Shown: piece after piece, positions 27,372-39,453 of the stretch
Position numbering within the stretch: the first letter of the stretch is position 1
Layout: the number at the start of each line of letters is the position of its first letter
Origin: Arsukibacterium sp. MJ3
Lineage (GTDB): Bacteria; Pseudomonadota; Gammaproteobacteria; Enterobacterales; Alteromonadaceae
Assembly: GCF_000987765.1 (NCBI RefSeq)
Contig: NZ_LAHP01000005.1
Coordinates: 124,001 to 188,000 of the forward strand
Direction of reading: 5' to 3'
DNA: 64,000 bases
Notes under the pieces: model-generated
The model's database searches: none
What the model was told of the DNA's origin: nothing
What the model saw: the letters and a program-made list of their open reading frames with translations, nothing else
Made by a program: the position numbers and the translations under genes

Positions 27372-28136
27372 TTAACCTTGTTGTAAAGTCTTGTTGTGTT
27401 GTACTTTGTATTTTCGCTTGTAGTAGCCGGTTAACAAGATCATTGCGGTTACGCCGATAATCGGTGCAACAAGCCAGCTAACCAGCTGCCACTCACCCGG
27501 TAGCCATTGTGACACGATTCGGCGACCACCTGCGGCAAAAAACGCGGTATACAAGGCAATACCCGAGCCAATCATGCTGCTGAAGTGTTCAATTATCCAC
27601 TGTCGCGGTTTGATCTGCTGCTTATAGACATAAGCACAAATACTTAGTGAACTGATAATGCTGACGATAGCGAAGATGATCAGCAGTGGCATACCAATAT
27701 TAATGCCCTGCCAGCAAACATAGATAGCGCCGGGTATTAGTATCAGGTTGGGCCCCTGAAATGCGATACCCCTTAATACCGCTCTGTTTTCTTTAACACG
27801 TAATACCGTAACAGCATGGCGAACCATTACCCAGGTTAGCAGGCTCAACAGTAGCAGGAACTGTGACAATGGTATCCGCCATACCAGCAGCCGTTGTTGC
27901 TGTGCCTCGGTCAGTACCTTGTCCGCGGCATAAATCCCGATAGGGTCGTGCAGGCCTATGCCACACAAGATCATGCCTGATGCCGCTATTACCAGCATCA
28001 AGTAGTAAAAGCCATGCCCTGCATTAATATGCAACTTACTGCCTTTGCGGGCAAAAGCCGGCAACCAGAACAGCAACAAGGCAACTGAGCCCAGTGCAAT
28101 GTGTAAATAGAGTAGTGAGGTGTGGATAAGTAGCAT
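27372..28136 (-). CDS. Seven-TM-like membrane protein, DUF2306-like
   Basis: 254 residues with about seven hydrophobic segments covering most of its length. The N-terminus SLLYLHIALGSVALLLFWLPAFARKGSKLHINAGHGFYYLML has spaced histidines (near residues 12, 36 and 41), which resembles the DUF2306 family of predicted membrane proteins, some thought to bind haem or act as redox carriers. I could not confirm the family. It is the first gene of a leftward pair with the SDR and lies back to back with a two-component system (127 bases), so the pair may be regulated by that system. Confidence 0.65.
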   Translation of the reverse strand: MLLIHTSLLYLHIALGSVALLLFWLPAFARKGSKLHINAGHGFYYLMLVIAASGMILCGIGLHDPIGIYAADKVLTEAQQQRLLVWRIPLSQFLLLLSLLTWVMVRHAVTVLRVKENRAVLRGIAFQGPNLILIPGAIYVCWQGINIGMPLLIIFAIVSIISSLSICAYVYKQQIKPRQWIIEHFSSMIGSGIALYTAFFAAGGRRIVSQWLPGEWQLVSWLVAPIIGVTAMILLTGYYKRKYKVQHNKTLQQG

Positions 28137-28263
28137 AATAGCCTCCTTGGTTGATGCACCAGTTTATCGATGGGCCATACTCAGCGCAGGTGCCAAAAGT
28201 CAGGACTTTTGAATATGACTTCTGGCCTATTGCAGTTATTTGCCTGCCACGCATAATAAGAAG

Positions 28264-29406
28264 ATGAAACTAAAATTTCCTTTAGCCACCTTTGCTGGGG
28301 TAATGACCTGGGCCCTGGTGTTTGTCATTACGCTGTATATTCAGCAGCTTCTGATACCGCCACAGCCTTGGCGGTTGGTATCAGCGTTGTTTATGTTATA
28401 TGGCGTGGCGTTTATTACTCTGACACTAGATGCTGGCCCGGTCAGGCTGCAAAATCATGCTGGTAAATGGTTGTTGTTGCTGCAATTGGTCAGTGCTTTT
28501 GGCTTGATGTTGCTATTACCCTCGAAGTATTTCGATTATCTGGCTATTCTGACCATTATTTGGGTGTCGCTGTTACCGTCAGTTATGTCAAACCGTCGCG
28601 CTGTGTTGTTAGCGATACTGGTGGTGGTGCTGTGGTTTAGCCTGATAGCCAAGCTGGAACAGCGGCAGATGTGGATTAGTGCATTGTTGTATGGCAGTTT
28701 TCATTTATTTGCAGTGATGGTGCAAAGTGCGACGCAGGCTGAGCAAAATGCCAAAGAAGCGCTGGCGGATAAACATCAGCAATTGCTGGCTACCCAGCAA
28801 TTGCTGCAGGCAGCGTCACGCCAAAGCGAACGAACCCGCATCGCCCGCAACCTGCATGATGTGGTTGGGCATCATTTAACGGCGCTGACCATCCAGTTGC
28901 AAGTGGCCGGCCATCTAACCGATGGCGACGCTAAAGTGCAGGTAGATAAATGCCATCAGCTGGCCAAGCTGTTGTTGTCTGACGTACGTGAAGCGGTTAG
29001 CACCATGCGACAGCATGCTGATTTATCTTTGCTCGATGCCCTGCAACAGCTTGTAGCCCTGGTGCCAGAGCAGCTTAAAGTGAAGTTGGACATTGCATCA
29101 CAGATCATGTTGCACGATCTTAATCAAGCGCAACACTTACTATGCATAGTGCAGGAAGCGATTAGCAACAGTTTAAAGCATGCGACGGCGACAGAGCTGA
29201 GGATCAGAGCCGTGCTTGAGCAGCAGCAACTGCAGCTGACCATCAGCGACAACGGCAAGCTTGCAGCACACTGGCAACCAGGTAATGGTATTACCGGTAT
29301 GCAGGAACGCATGGCAGAATGTGGTGGCAGCATGACGCTTAACACCACTGGCCAGAGTATGCAATTAGCTCTTAGCCTGCCATACCTGGCGAATAGCGAT
29401 GCATAA
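28264..29406 (+). CDS. NarL-class sensor histidine kinase (DesK-like)
   Basis: 380 residues from the ATG at 28264; the frame is open 8 codons further to a TTG. Four or five hydrophobic segments fill residues 7-155 with no large periplasmic loop, so the stimulus is probably within or near the membrane. A coiled coil leads into the HisKA_3 dimerisation box SERTRIARNLHDVVGHHLTAL, with the phospho-histidine in NLHDVVGHH (about residue 198). The ATPase has the N-box EAISNSLKHA and the G-box SDNGKLAAHWQPGNGITGMQER. It overlaps the response regulator gene by 8 bases and is divergent from the membrane protein / SDR pair. Confidence 0.93.
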   Translation: MKLKFPLATFAGVMTWALVFVITLYIQQLLIPPQPWRLVSALFMLYGVAFITLTLDAGPVRLQNHAGKWLLLLQLVSAFGLMLLLPSKYFDYLAILTIIWVSLLPSVMSNRRAVLLAILVVVLWFSLIAKLEQRQMWISALLYGSFHLFAVMVQSATQAEQNAKEALADKHQQLLATQQLLQAASRQSERTRIARNLHDVVGHHLTALTIQLQVAGHLTDGDAKVQVDKCHQLAKLLLSDVREAVSTMRQHADLSLLDALQQLVALVPEQLKVKLDIASQIMLHDLNQAQHLLCIVQEAISNSLKHATATELRIRAVLEQQQLQLTISDNGKLAAHWQPGNGITGMQERMAECGGSMTLNTTGQSMQLALSLPYLANSDA

Positions 29407-30043
29407 AGTATTGTTAGTCGATGACCAGAAACTGATTCGGGACGGCATTACCAGCCTGCTCGGTTTATCAGGCAAGGTGCAAGTGATAGGAGAATGTGTT
29501 GATGGCTCAGGCGTATTGAATGCCTGCAGTGAGCTACAGCCGGATGTTATTTTACTGGATCTTTCCATGCCTGTCATGAATGGTGTGCAAACGCTGGCCT
29601 CGCTAAAGCAGGCTGGGGTGGTTACGCCGGTGCTTATTCTAACCACCTTTGATGAGCATGAACTTGTACTAAACAGTATTCAACTGGGTGCCCGTGGTTT
29701 TCTGCTAAAAGATGTGTCGCTGGATACGCTGGTACAAGCCATTACCATATTAGCTGCAGGGGGTAGCTATTTCGCGCCGAATATTACCGAGCGTCTGCTG
29801 AGCTCGGTGCGCAGCAACAGCACTGACTTTACTATGCCGGCACCGCAGGAGCCTCTTAGCGATAAAGAGCTGCAAATTCTGCAATTGATGGCCGCAGGTT
29901 ACAGCAACAAAGAAATTGCGGCTGCGCTTTATAAATCAGAAGGCACTGTAAAAAACCAGTGTTCTGCAATTCTGGCAAAACTCGGTGTGCGGGATCGCAC
30001 CCGGGCAGTGTTGCTGGCCTTGGAGCTCGGCCTAATCAGCTAG
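29399..30043 (+). CDS. LuxR/NarL-family response regulator
   Basis: 214 residues. Receiver domain 1-120 with acidic pocket VDDQ (Asp8, Asp9), phospho-acceptor Asp54 in ILLDLSMPVMNG and the conserved lysine in GFLLKDV. The C-terminal LuxR helix-turn-helix (about 150-210) reads LSDKELQILQLMAAGYSNKEIAAALYKSEGTVKNQ. It overlaps the kinase gene by 8 bases, so the two form a two-component system; the target genes are unknown, the divergent 27372-28136 gene being the obvious candidate. A terminator follows at 30110. Confidence 0.95.
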   Translation: MHKVLLVDDQKLIRDGITSLLGLSGKVQVIGECVDGSGVLNACSELQPDVILLDLSMPVMNGVQTLASLKQAGVVTPVLILTTFDEHELVLNSIQLGARGFLLKDVSLDTLVQAITILAAGGSYFAPNITERLLSSVRSNSTDFTMPAPQEPLSDKELQILQLMAAGYSNKEIAAALYKSEGTVKNQCSAILAKLGVRDRTRAVLLALELGLIS

Positions 30044-30105
30044 GGTTTCAGTCTGATTTAAGCCATCATGGCTAAATAGCCTGCTCTGCATTAACAAACA
30101 TTAAA

Positions 30106-30130
30106 AAAACCGCTTGAAGGCGGTTTTTTT
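30106..30130. terminator. Bidirectional terminator between the response regulator and metJ
   Basis: AACCGC (30108-30113), a short loop and GCGGTT (30120-30125) pair perfectly, flanked by A-run and T-run, so it can end both the rightward two-component operon and the leftward metJ transcript, whose stop is at 30156. Confidence 0.88.
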
Positions 30131-30155
30131 AATCAAGTCAGCGGAATTATTCTGA

Positions 30156-30491
30156 TTACTCTTCGGTGGTATCCGCTTCAATAATTACCGGAATGGGTTT
30201 ACCCATGCTGGTCAGTATTTGCCGTACTTCGGCCGGGATCTGGTGAGGATTATCTTTACGCAAATCTTCGTCTGCTGGCAGGGGTTGACCAGTGAAAGCA
30301 TGCAAAAACGCTTCGCACAATAATTCACTGTTAGTCGCATGGCGCAGGTTATTGACCTGACGTCGGGTGCGCTCATCGGTTAATACTTTTAATACATTAA
30401 GCGGAATGGAAACGGTAATTTTTTTTACTTGTTCTGACTTTTTACCATGTTCCGCATAAGGATGGATGTATTCGCCATTCCATTTAGCCAT
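30156..30491 (-). CDS. metJ: Methionine repressor MetJ
   Basis: 111 residues, nearly identical to E. coli MetJ (105) over its first 80: [40 protein letters not shown] and [20 protein letters not shown]. It is a ribbon-helix-helix dimer that uses S-adenosylmethionine as corepressor and binds tandem 8-bp MET boxes. The C-terminal 25 residues differ and are longer. It is divergent from metB, with MET boxes in the 183-bp gap between them, the standard arrangement. Confidence 0.98.
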   Translation of the reverse strand: MAKWNGEYIHPYAEHGKKSEQVKKITVSIPLNVLKVLTDERTRRQVNNLRHATNSELLCEAFLHAFTGQPLPADEDLRKDNPHQIPAEVRQILTSMGKPIPVIIEADTTEE

Positions 30492-30546
30492 AAAAATACC
30501 TTAGTTAATGATAATCGTTATTCGTATTTGCTTGCGCAGTTGCCAA

Positions 30547-30575
30547 ATTCTAACTTTTTATACCGTCATGTCCAA
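30547..30575 (-). promoter_or_regulatory. Candidate metJ promoter
   Basis: Read leftward, TTGGAC (30575-30570), a 17-base spacer and TAGAAT (30552-30547) make a near-consensus sigma-70 promoter, 56 bases before the metJ ATG. Confidence 0.55.
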
Positions 30576-30599
30576 TAGTGAGCCACAAATAATCATTAT

Positions 30600-30623
30600 A
30601 GACGGCTAAATGGTTTGACATCC
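30600..30623 (+). promoter_or_regulatory. Upstream MET-box array
   Basis: Three adjoining 8-mers, AGACGGCT, AAATGGTT and TGACATCC, resemble the MetJ consensus AGACGTCT with decreasing quality. They overlap the -35 box of the metB promoter. Confidence 0.6.
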
Positions 30624-30642
30624 AATTTTGGGTTGTTATACT
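30615..30642 (+). promoter_or_regulatory. metB promoter
   Basis: TTGACA (30615-30620), a 16-base spacer and TATACT (30637-30642) are close to the sigma-70 consensus and stand 32 bases before the metB ATG. Confidence 0.7.
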
Positions 30643-30645
30643 TTT

Positions 30646-30669
30646 AGACGTCTAAACATCCAAACGGTG
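30646..30669 (+). promoter_or_regulatory. Downstream MET-box array with a perfect consensus box
   Basis: AGACGTCT at 30646-30653 is an exact MetJ consensus, followed in register by AAACATCC and AAACGGTG. It lies between the -10 box and the metB start, so bound MetJ would block initiation. Confidence 0.85.
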
Positions 30670-30674
30670 TCGTT

Positions 30675-31949
30675 ATGTCTCAATCAGCTGCTGCAACCAT
30701 CACTGCTCGGGCCGGTATCGCTCAGGATACGGCGTTTGGTGCAGTTACCCCACCATTATATTTAACGTCGACGTACGAGCTGCCCGCATTTAAACAGCCG
30801 GGCCAGTATGATTATTCCCGCTCAAACAATCCTACCCGGGATATTCTGGCTGACGCGTTGTGTGAATTGGAACAGGGCGCCAAAGCGATAGTCACCGGCA
30901 GTGGCATGTCGGCCTGTTTGCTGGCATTGCAATTATTAACAGCGGACGACACCTTAGTGATCCCGCATGATTGTTATGGTGGCAGCTATCGCTTGTTTAC
31001 CAATCTGGCTGAGCGCAAACAAGCGTTTAAGGTAGTTATTGTTAATTTTCAGCAGGCAGATTGGACTGCGAAGGTTGCGGCGGCTAAACCTGCCATGATC
31101 TGGCTGGAAACACCCAGCAACCCGTTATTGCAAATTACTGATGTAAATGCGGTCTGTCAGCTGGCTGCTTCGTTAAAGGCTACCGTCGTAGTGGACAACA
31201 CTTTTTTATCACCGGTATTACAACAGCCGCTCAAATTGGGTGCTGATATCGTGGTGCATTCCACCACAAAATACATTAATGGCCATAGTGACATTGTCGG
31301 CGGTGTACTGGTGGCTAAAGATCCGACAATTGGTGCTGAGTTAGCATGGTGGGCAAATTGCTTAGGCGTCACCGGACCAGCATTTGACAGCTATATGACA
31401 CTGCGGGGGTTAAGGACTCTGGTACCCCGTTTGCATTTGCAGCAGCAAAACACCAGTGAGTTAGTCAGTTTTTTGCAACAGCAGCCGTTGGTCAGTAAAT
31501 TGTATTATCCCGGGCTAACGGATCATCCTGGTCATGCCACGGCTAAAGCGCAGCAAAGTGGTTTTGGCGCGATGTGCAGTTTTGATTTAGCAGCACCTGC
31601 CGCTGCCTTGCCACTATTTTTTGCCAGCTTGCGCTTATTTACCCTGGCGCAATCGCTTGGCGGTATAGAAAGTTTAATTTGTCATCCAGGCAGCATGACT
31701 CATGCGTCTATGAGTGCCACTGCTCAGCACACTGCCGGTATCGGCCCAACCTTGATTCGTTTATCAATTGGTATCGAAGCCGCCGTAGATCTTATTGCCG
31801 ATTTACAACGTGGTTTTCATGCTGTCGCCAATTGGCTGGCCAGTGAGCAAAACAGTAATAACACCGAGCGCGCAAGCAGTAAGGCGGCAGCCACAGATAA
31901 TACAAATCAGCAATGTCGGTTAAATCCGGCTTTTTCGGCCATGTGGTAA
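30675..31949 (+). CDS. metB: Cystathionine gamma-synthase
   Basis: 424 residues against 386 in E. coli. A PLP enzyme that joins O-succinyl- (or O-acetyl-) homoserine with cysteine to give cystathionine, in the transsulfuration branch of methionine synthesis. The PLP lysine is in HSTTKYINGHSD (about residue 199); DYSRSNNPTRD, SGMSACLLAL, PHDCYGG and LETPSNPLL are family marks. The C-terminus has about 35 extra residues after the expected end (DLQRGFHAVANWL), polar and low in complexity. It lies divergent from metJ behind two MET-box arrays and is followed by metL. Related PLP enzymes (metC, metZ) differ in context. Confidence 0.95.
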   Translation: MSQSAAATITARAGIAQDTAFGAVTPPLYLTSTYELPAFKQPGQYDYSRSNNPTRDILADALCELEQGAKAIVTGSGMSACLLALQLLTADDTLVIPHDCYGGSYRLFTNLAERKQAFKVVIVNFQQADWTAKVAAAKPAMIWLETPSNPLLQITDVNAVCQLAASLKATVVVDNTFLSPVLQQPLKLGADIVVHSTTKYINGHSDIVGGVLVAKDPTIGAELAWWANCLGVTGPAFDSYMTLRGLRTLVPRLHLQQQNTSELVSFLQQQPLVSKLYYPGLTDHPGHATAKAQQSGFGAMCSFDLAAPAAALPLFFASLRLFTLAQSLGGIESLICHPGSMTHASMSATAQHTAGIGPTLIRLSIGIEAAVDLIADLQRGFHAVANWLASEQNSNNTERASSKAAATDNTNQQCRLNPAFSAMW

Positions 31950-31954
31950 GCGAA

Positions 31955-35273
<3,319 letters not shown>

Positions 35274-35364
35274 CAATGGCTATTGCACTAGACTTCCCAT
35301 GTCATAGCAAAAACGGTAATCTAACTGTTGCTTGTGTCGTTTAATTAGAAGCAGGGATTGGCGA

Positions 35365-38298
35365 ATGCCGTGGTTAACTGTTTGCAGATACCGTATTGGG
35401 TACCAGATTTGCCTGGTAATTGGTTTGCTATCGTTTACAGTTATGGCAGCAGACGATACTGTTATCAATAAAACCGTTATTAATGATGCGACTGTTGTCA
35501 GTTTTGATAACTACTTCAGTGAAAGCTGGAGTACCTTTCACGGTTTACCTCACAACACTATTAACGCCATTGCGCAAACACCTGACGGTTATTTGTGGTT
35601 TGCTACCTGGGAAGGTGTTGCCCGCTTTAACGGGCGTCAGTTTGATATTTTCGAACGTAGTGAACTCACCGGTTTACCTGATTCTGGTATTCGGGCACTC
35701 ACTGTTGCCAGCAATGGCGATTTACTCGTGGCGGGCTCGCGGGGGGGTATCGCCAGGGTTAAAGGTCACCATTGGCAAAGTTATCCACCGCTGGGCGTAC
35801 TAATTAACAAGGTGCTGGTAGATAGTGTCCAGCGGCTTTGGCTGGCAACAGAAGGTGAAGGGGTGATATTGCAAAGCCCCGATGGCAGTCGGCGTCAATT
35901 CATCCAAGACAATGGTTTACCTGCCAATGCCGTGCATAGCTTATATGAAGATACTCAGGGCCAGATTTGGGTAGGTACAGCCGCTGGTCTGGCAATGATA
36001 GACGCCAACCTAATGCTAAGTACGCCCTTTCACGATACGCTAACCAGCCCGGTGTTTGCGCTGGCGGCGGGCGACGATCAGCAACTATTGATTGGTGCTG
36101 AAAGCGGGTTATATAAACTTAATAAACAGCAGCAACTCGTGCAGTTACTTGCAGATGTGCCGGTGTCAACGTTACTACCTGAAGACTCTGGTGGGCTTTG
36201 GATAGGTACTGTCGACCGTGGTTTATTGCGACTATACCAGAATAAACTTGAACAACTGAGTATAGAGCAAGGCCTACCAAACAACCGGATATTAGCCTTA
36301 TTGCGAGATAAAGAGCACAGCCTTTGGGTTGGTACCAATGGTGGGGTTTTTCGGTTGCGTGATGCGCCATTTACCACCTACACCACCAAACAAGGCTTGG
36401 CAGATAATTACGTGCGGACAGTGCTGTCAGATGGCAAAAACTGTGTTTACGTAGGCAGTAGCCGTGGGCTGGACCGGATTTGTGATGGCAATATCAGCAA
36501 TATCGATTTATCGTCACATGCCAAAGGCCAATCAGTACTTAGCCTGGCATTAGGTCAGGCGCAGCATTTATGGATAGGCACCTACACCGACGGCCTGTTG
36601 CACTATGCTAATGAGCAGGTTATCGCTCATTATCGCACCGAAGATGGCTTGGCGGCGAATGAAGTGCGGGCAATACTGCCGATGGCGGATGGTGCAGTAT
36701 TGGTCGGTACTGCCCAGGGTGTCAATTTAATCAAAAATGGCCAGTTAACTACACCCGTACCGGCAGCGTTGTTACCATCGCCTTTTATCATGGCGTTGTA
36801 TCAAACCAGTGATGGGCGGGTATTTATTGGCAGCGGTGCAGGCGTGTCAATTTGGCACAACGACACGGTGCGCCAACTCAATTTTGCGGATCTTGACCTG
36901 GCCCAATATGCTTTTGGTTTTGTAGAGGACCACGCTGCTGGCATTCTTTGGATGACCACTGACCGTGGTTTGGTCGCGTTTGATTTAGCCAGTGAGCAGC
37001 TGGCATTAATTGGCCGTAATCACGGCATGCCTTTTGACAAATTGTTTCAACTGGTTATTGATAAGCAACAGCAGTTTTGGATTTCAAGCAATCGTGGCGT
37101 GTTGCATTTTAGTCGGCAGCAAGCGTTAGACGTGGTCTATGGCCGACGCGACCAGATTAACTATGAATTGTTTGGTGAAAGTGACGGTATGATCAGTGCG
37201 CAGGCCAATGGCGGTTCATCGCCAGCGGCCAGCCTGCATAGCGATGGTTCGGTGTGGGTAGCCACATCGGTTGGGGTCAGTGAAGTGCAACCGGCCAGAC
37301 TTTCGTCATTTTCTGCCATAATACCGCCAGTAGTTTTAGAAAAGCTGTTAGCCGATGGGCAGCCGTATATACCTGAACAGCATATTGATTTTGCCGCGGG
37401 TACTAGTCGGATAGAGCTCGAATATGCTGGGCTGGGTTATATTATGCCACAGCGTATTCAGTACCGGACCATGTTAGAAGGTTATGAGCAAGATTGGGTG
37501 TTTCGTGGTCCACAAAGTAACGTGCAATATACTAACCTGGCACCGGGGCCTTATCGTTTTAATGTTGTTGCATCCTACCCTGATGGTGGCTGGAGCCCGG
37601 TTGCCGCATCAGTATCTTTTAGCATAGCGCCACATTATTGGCAGCGGCCGTTATTTCAGTTTTTAGTCTTGTTTCTGCTGGTGGTTGTAGTAATAGCCGC
37701 AGTACGTTGGCGTTTAGGCAGTTTAAAACGTAGTGAAATAAAACTAAAATTACAGGTAGCAGAAAAAACTACCGAGTTGGCGGCATTAGCCAGATTAGAT
37801 TCATTAACGGGTCTGGCTAATCGGCGGGCTTTTGATGAAGCCATGCAACATGAGCTAAAACGGGCTAAGCGCCAAAAAGAACCATTGTGTCTGGCGCTTC
37901 TGGATATTGATCATTTTAAACAGGTCAACGATAACTGGTCACATTCGGTGGGGGATGACGTGTTAAAACGAATTGCCATTACGTTGCAGCTGCATTGCCG
38001 GGATATCGACTCACTGGCACGCTGGGGTGGCGAAGAATTCGTAATTTTATTGCCTAATACCTCAATAGCTAAAGCAGCAGAAGTATGTGACAGGTTACGT
38101 CAGCAGGTTGCCAGCACCAGCATGGCAGACCTGGTGCCAGACTTAACCGTAACCCTGAGTGTCGGCTTAGCACAGCTTGGTAGCAAAGATGATGGTAAAC
38201 AACTGCTTATTGATGCAGACCGGGCATTATACCAAGCTAAAAATCAAGGCCGTAATACGGTGGTTGTGCAACCTTCCGATCCGATAGATACCTCATAA
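35365..38298 (+). CDS. Two-component-regulator beta-propeller / Y_Y_Y sensor with active-site-intact GGDEF domain
   Basis: 977 residues from the ATG at 35365 (AGGG upstream); a TTG at 35332 is an alternative. A signal sequence (about 7-29) leads to a periplasmic part of some 14 Reg_prop repeats (patterns such as GYLWFATWEGVARFNG, QIWVGTAAGLAMID, SLWVGTNGGVFRL), which fold into two seven-bladed propellers, then a Y_Y_Y immunoglobulin-like domain (about 680-750) and one TM segment (about 763-785). The cytoplasmic GGDEF domain (about 809-970) has RWGGEEF and an intact LDIDHFKQVND metal site, so it should make c-di-GMP. The ligand is unknown. It stands alone between metF and the arg operon, 91 bases behind metF. 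Confidence 0.93.
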   Translation: MPWLTVCRYRIGYQICLVIGLLSFTVMAADDTVINKTVINDATVVSFDNYFSESWSTFHGLPHNTINAIAQTPDGYLWFATWEGVARFNGRQFDIFERSELTGLPDSGIRALTVASNGDLLVAGSRGGIARVKGHHWQSYPPLGVLINKVLVDSVQRLWLATEGEGVILQSPDGSRRQFIQDNGLPANAVHSLYEDTQGQIWVGTAAGLAMIDANLMLSTPFHDTLTSPVFALAAGDDQQLLIGAESGLYKLNKQQQLVQLLADVPVSTLLPEDSGGLWIGTVDRGLLRLYQNKLEQLSIEQGLPNNRILALLRDKEHSLWVGTNGGVFRLRDAPFTTYTTKQGLADNYVRTVLSDGKNCVYVGSSRGLDRICDGNISNIDLSSHAKGQSVLSLALGQAQHLWIGTYTDGLLHYANEQVIAHYRTEDGLAANEVRAILPMADGAVLVGTAQGVNLIKNGQLTTPVPAALLPSPFIMALYQTSDGRVFIGSGAGVSIWHNDTVRQLNFADLDLAQYAFGFVEDHAAGILWMTTDRGLVAFDLASEQLALIGRNHGMPFDKLFQLVIDKQQQFWISSNRGVLHFSRQQALDVVYGRRDQINYELFGESDGMISAQANGGSSPAASLHSDGSVWVATSVGVSEVQPARLSSFSAIIPPVVLEKLLADGQPYIPEQHIDFAAGTSRIELEYAGLGYIMPQRIQYRTMLEGYEQDWVFRGPQSNVQYTNLAPGPYRFNVVASYPDGGWSPVAASVSFSIAPHYWQRPLFQFLVLFLLVVVVIAAVRWRLGSLKRSEIKLKLQVAEKTTELAALARLDSLTGLANRRAFDEAMQHELKRAKRQKEPLCLALLDIDHFKQVNDNWSHSVGDDVLKRIAITLQLHCRDIDSLARWGGEEFVILLPNTSIAKAAEVCDRLRQQVASTSMADLVPDLTVTLSVGLAQLGSKDDGKQLLIDADRALYQAKNQGRNTVVVQPSDPIDTS

Positions 38299-38321
38299 TA
38301 AAATAGATAAAAATTCACAAA

Positions 38322-38339
38322 AACAGCATAATTATTGTT
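38322..38339 (+). promoter_or_regulatory. Candidate ARG box upstream of argC
   Basis: AACAGCATAATTATTGTT is an imperfect dyad around an AATT centre that partly fits the ArgR box (TNTGAATWWWWATTCANW), with GCAT in place of GAAT. It abuts the -35 box of the argC promoter. Match is moderate. Confidence 0.4.
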
Positions 38340-38366
38340 GATTCTGCATGTTTGTCGTTCTACACT
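38338..38366 (+). promoter_or_regulatory. Candidate argC promoter
   Basis: TTGATT (38338-38343), a 17-base spacer and TACACT (38361-38366) form a good sigma-70 promoter 55 bases before the argC ATG. Confidence 0.55.
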
Positions 38367-38421
38367 AGCAGCCGATTTATGCTATAACAATTAGCTGGTT
38401 TTGCAATAGAGTGTGCTTAAC

Positions 38422-39453
38422 ATGTCTGTGATGTCTTATTCTGAAAAAAAAATCCGGTGTGCTGTTTTGGGCGCCGCAGGTTACAGTGGTGCTGAATTAT
38501 GTGCTTTACTGGTAGCCAACCCTCATTTTAGTTTGGAGCATGCTTTTGCGTCGGCGGGCCGAATCGCTGAGCCGCTCAGTAATCTGTATCCACGTTTCAC
38601 CAATGCTATCGATATTGTGGTCGAGCCCTGGCGCGACGAGCGCATCAGCACCCTGAATGTTGACGTAGCGTTTTTGGCCTTACCGCATGAAGCAAGCGAA
38701 GCGATAACCCCGCTGTTACTGGCTGCCGGCATTGTGGTGGTTGATTTATCTGGTGCTTTTCGACTTAAACAGCCGCAACTTTATCCGAAGTATTATGGTT
38801 ATCAACATCAGCATCCTGAGTTGTTGGCTGACGCTGTGTATTGCTTGATGGAGTGGTTAGAGCAAACTCCGGGCAATTTGATCTCGGTGCCGGGGTGTTA
38901 CCCAACCGCCTGTTCGCTGGCATTATTGCCATTAGTAAAAGCAGAATTGATTGCTGAGCATTGCATTCCGGTAATTAATGCGACCAGTGGTGTGTCCGGA
39001 GCGGGCCGTAAAGCTACCCTTAATACTTCATTTTGCGAAGTTGGTTTAAATGCGTATGGCTTTTTTGGGCACCGGCATCGTCCTGAAATTGAGCAAAATC
39101 TAGGTCGAAAAGTGGTTTTTACGCCACATCTTGGTAATTTTAAACGAGGTATTCTGGCAACTAGTGTGGTGACGTTAAAGCCCAATGTTAGTGCTGAACA
39201 CGTCAAACAAGTTTTTACCGAGGCCTATCAGCACAAACCATTAGTGCGGTTGTTAAACCACTCTCCCAATATCGCCAATGTAGTAGGGACACCCTATTGC
39301 GATCTGTATTGGCAACAGGACGAGGAGCAACTCATCGTGGTCTCTGCTATCGACAACCTGCTAAAAGGTGCCGCTGCCCAGGCAATGCAGGCGGCAAATA
39401 TCCGCTTTGGTAAACCAGAAACGGCAGGCTTATTCAGCGGGGTGGTAGTTTGA
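38422..39453 (+). CDS. argC: N-acetyl-gamma-glutamyl-phosphate reductase
   Basis: 343 residues from the ATG at 38422; an ATG at 38431 is also possible. It reduces N-acetylglutamyl phosphate to the semialdehyde with NADPH, step three of arginine synthesis. The nucleotide fold is AVLGAAGYSGAELC (about 14-27) and the catalytic cysteine lies in SVPGCYPTACSLAL (about 155). NATSGVSGAGRKA and FFGHRHRPEI are family marks. It is first in argC-argB-argF-argG-argH, and its stop overlaps the argB start by 4 bases. Confidence 0.97.
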   Translation: MSVMSYSEKKIRCAVLGAAGYSGAELCALLVANPHFSLEHAFASAGRIAEPLSNLYPRFTNAIDIVVEPWRDERISTLNVDVAFLALPHEASEAITPLLLAAGIVVVDLSGAFRLKQPQLYPKYYGYQHQHPELLADAVYCLMEWLEQTPGNLISVPGCYPTACSLALLPLVKAELIAEHCIPVINATSGVSGAGRKATLNTSFCEVGLNAYGFFGHRHRPEIEQNLGRKVVFTPHLGNFKRGILATSVVTLKPNVSAEHVKQVFTEAYQHKPLVRLLNHSPNIANVVGTPYCDLYWQQDEEQLIVVSAIDNLLKGAAAQAMQAANIRFGKPETAGLFSGVVV

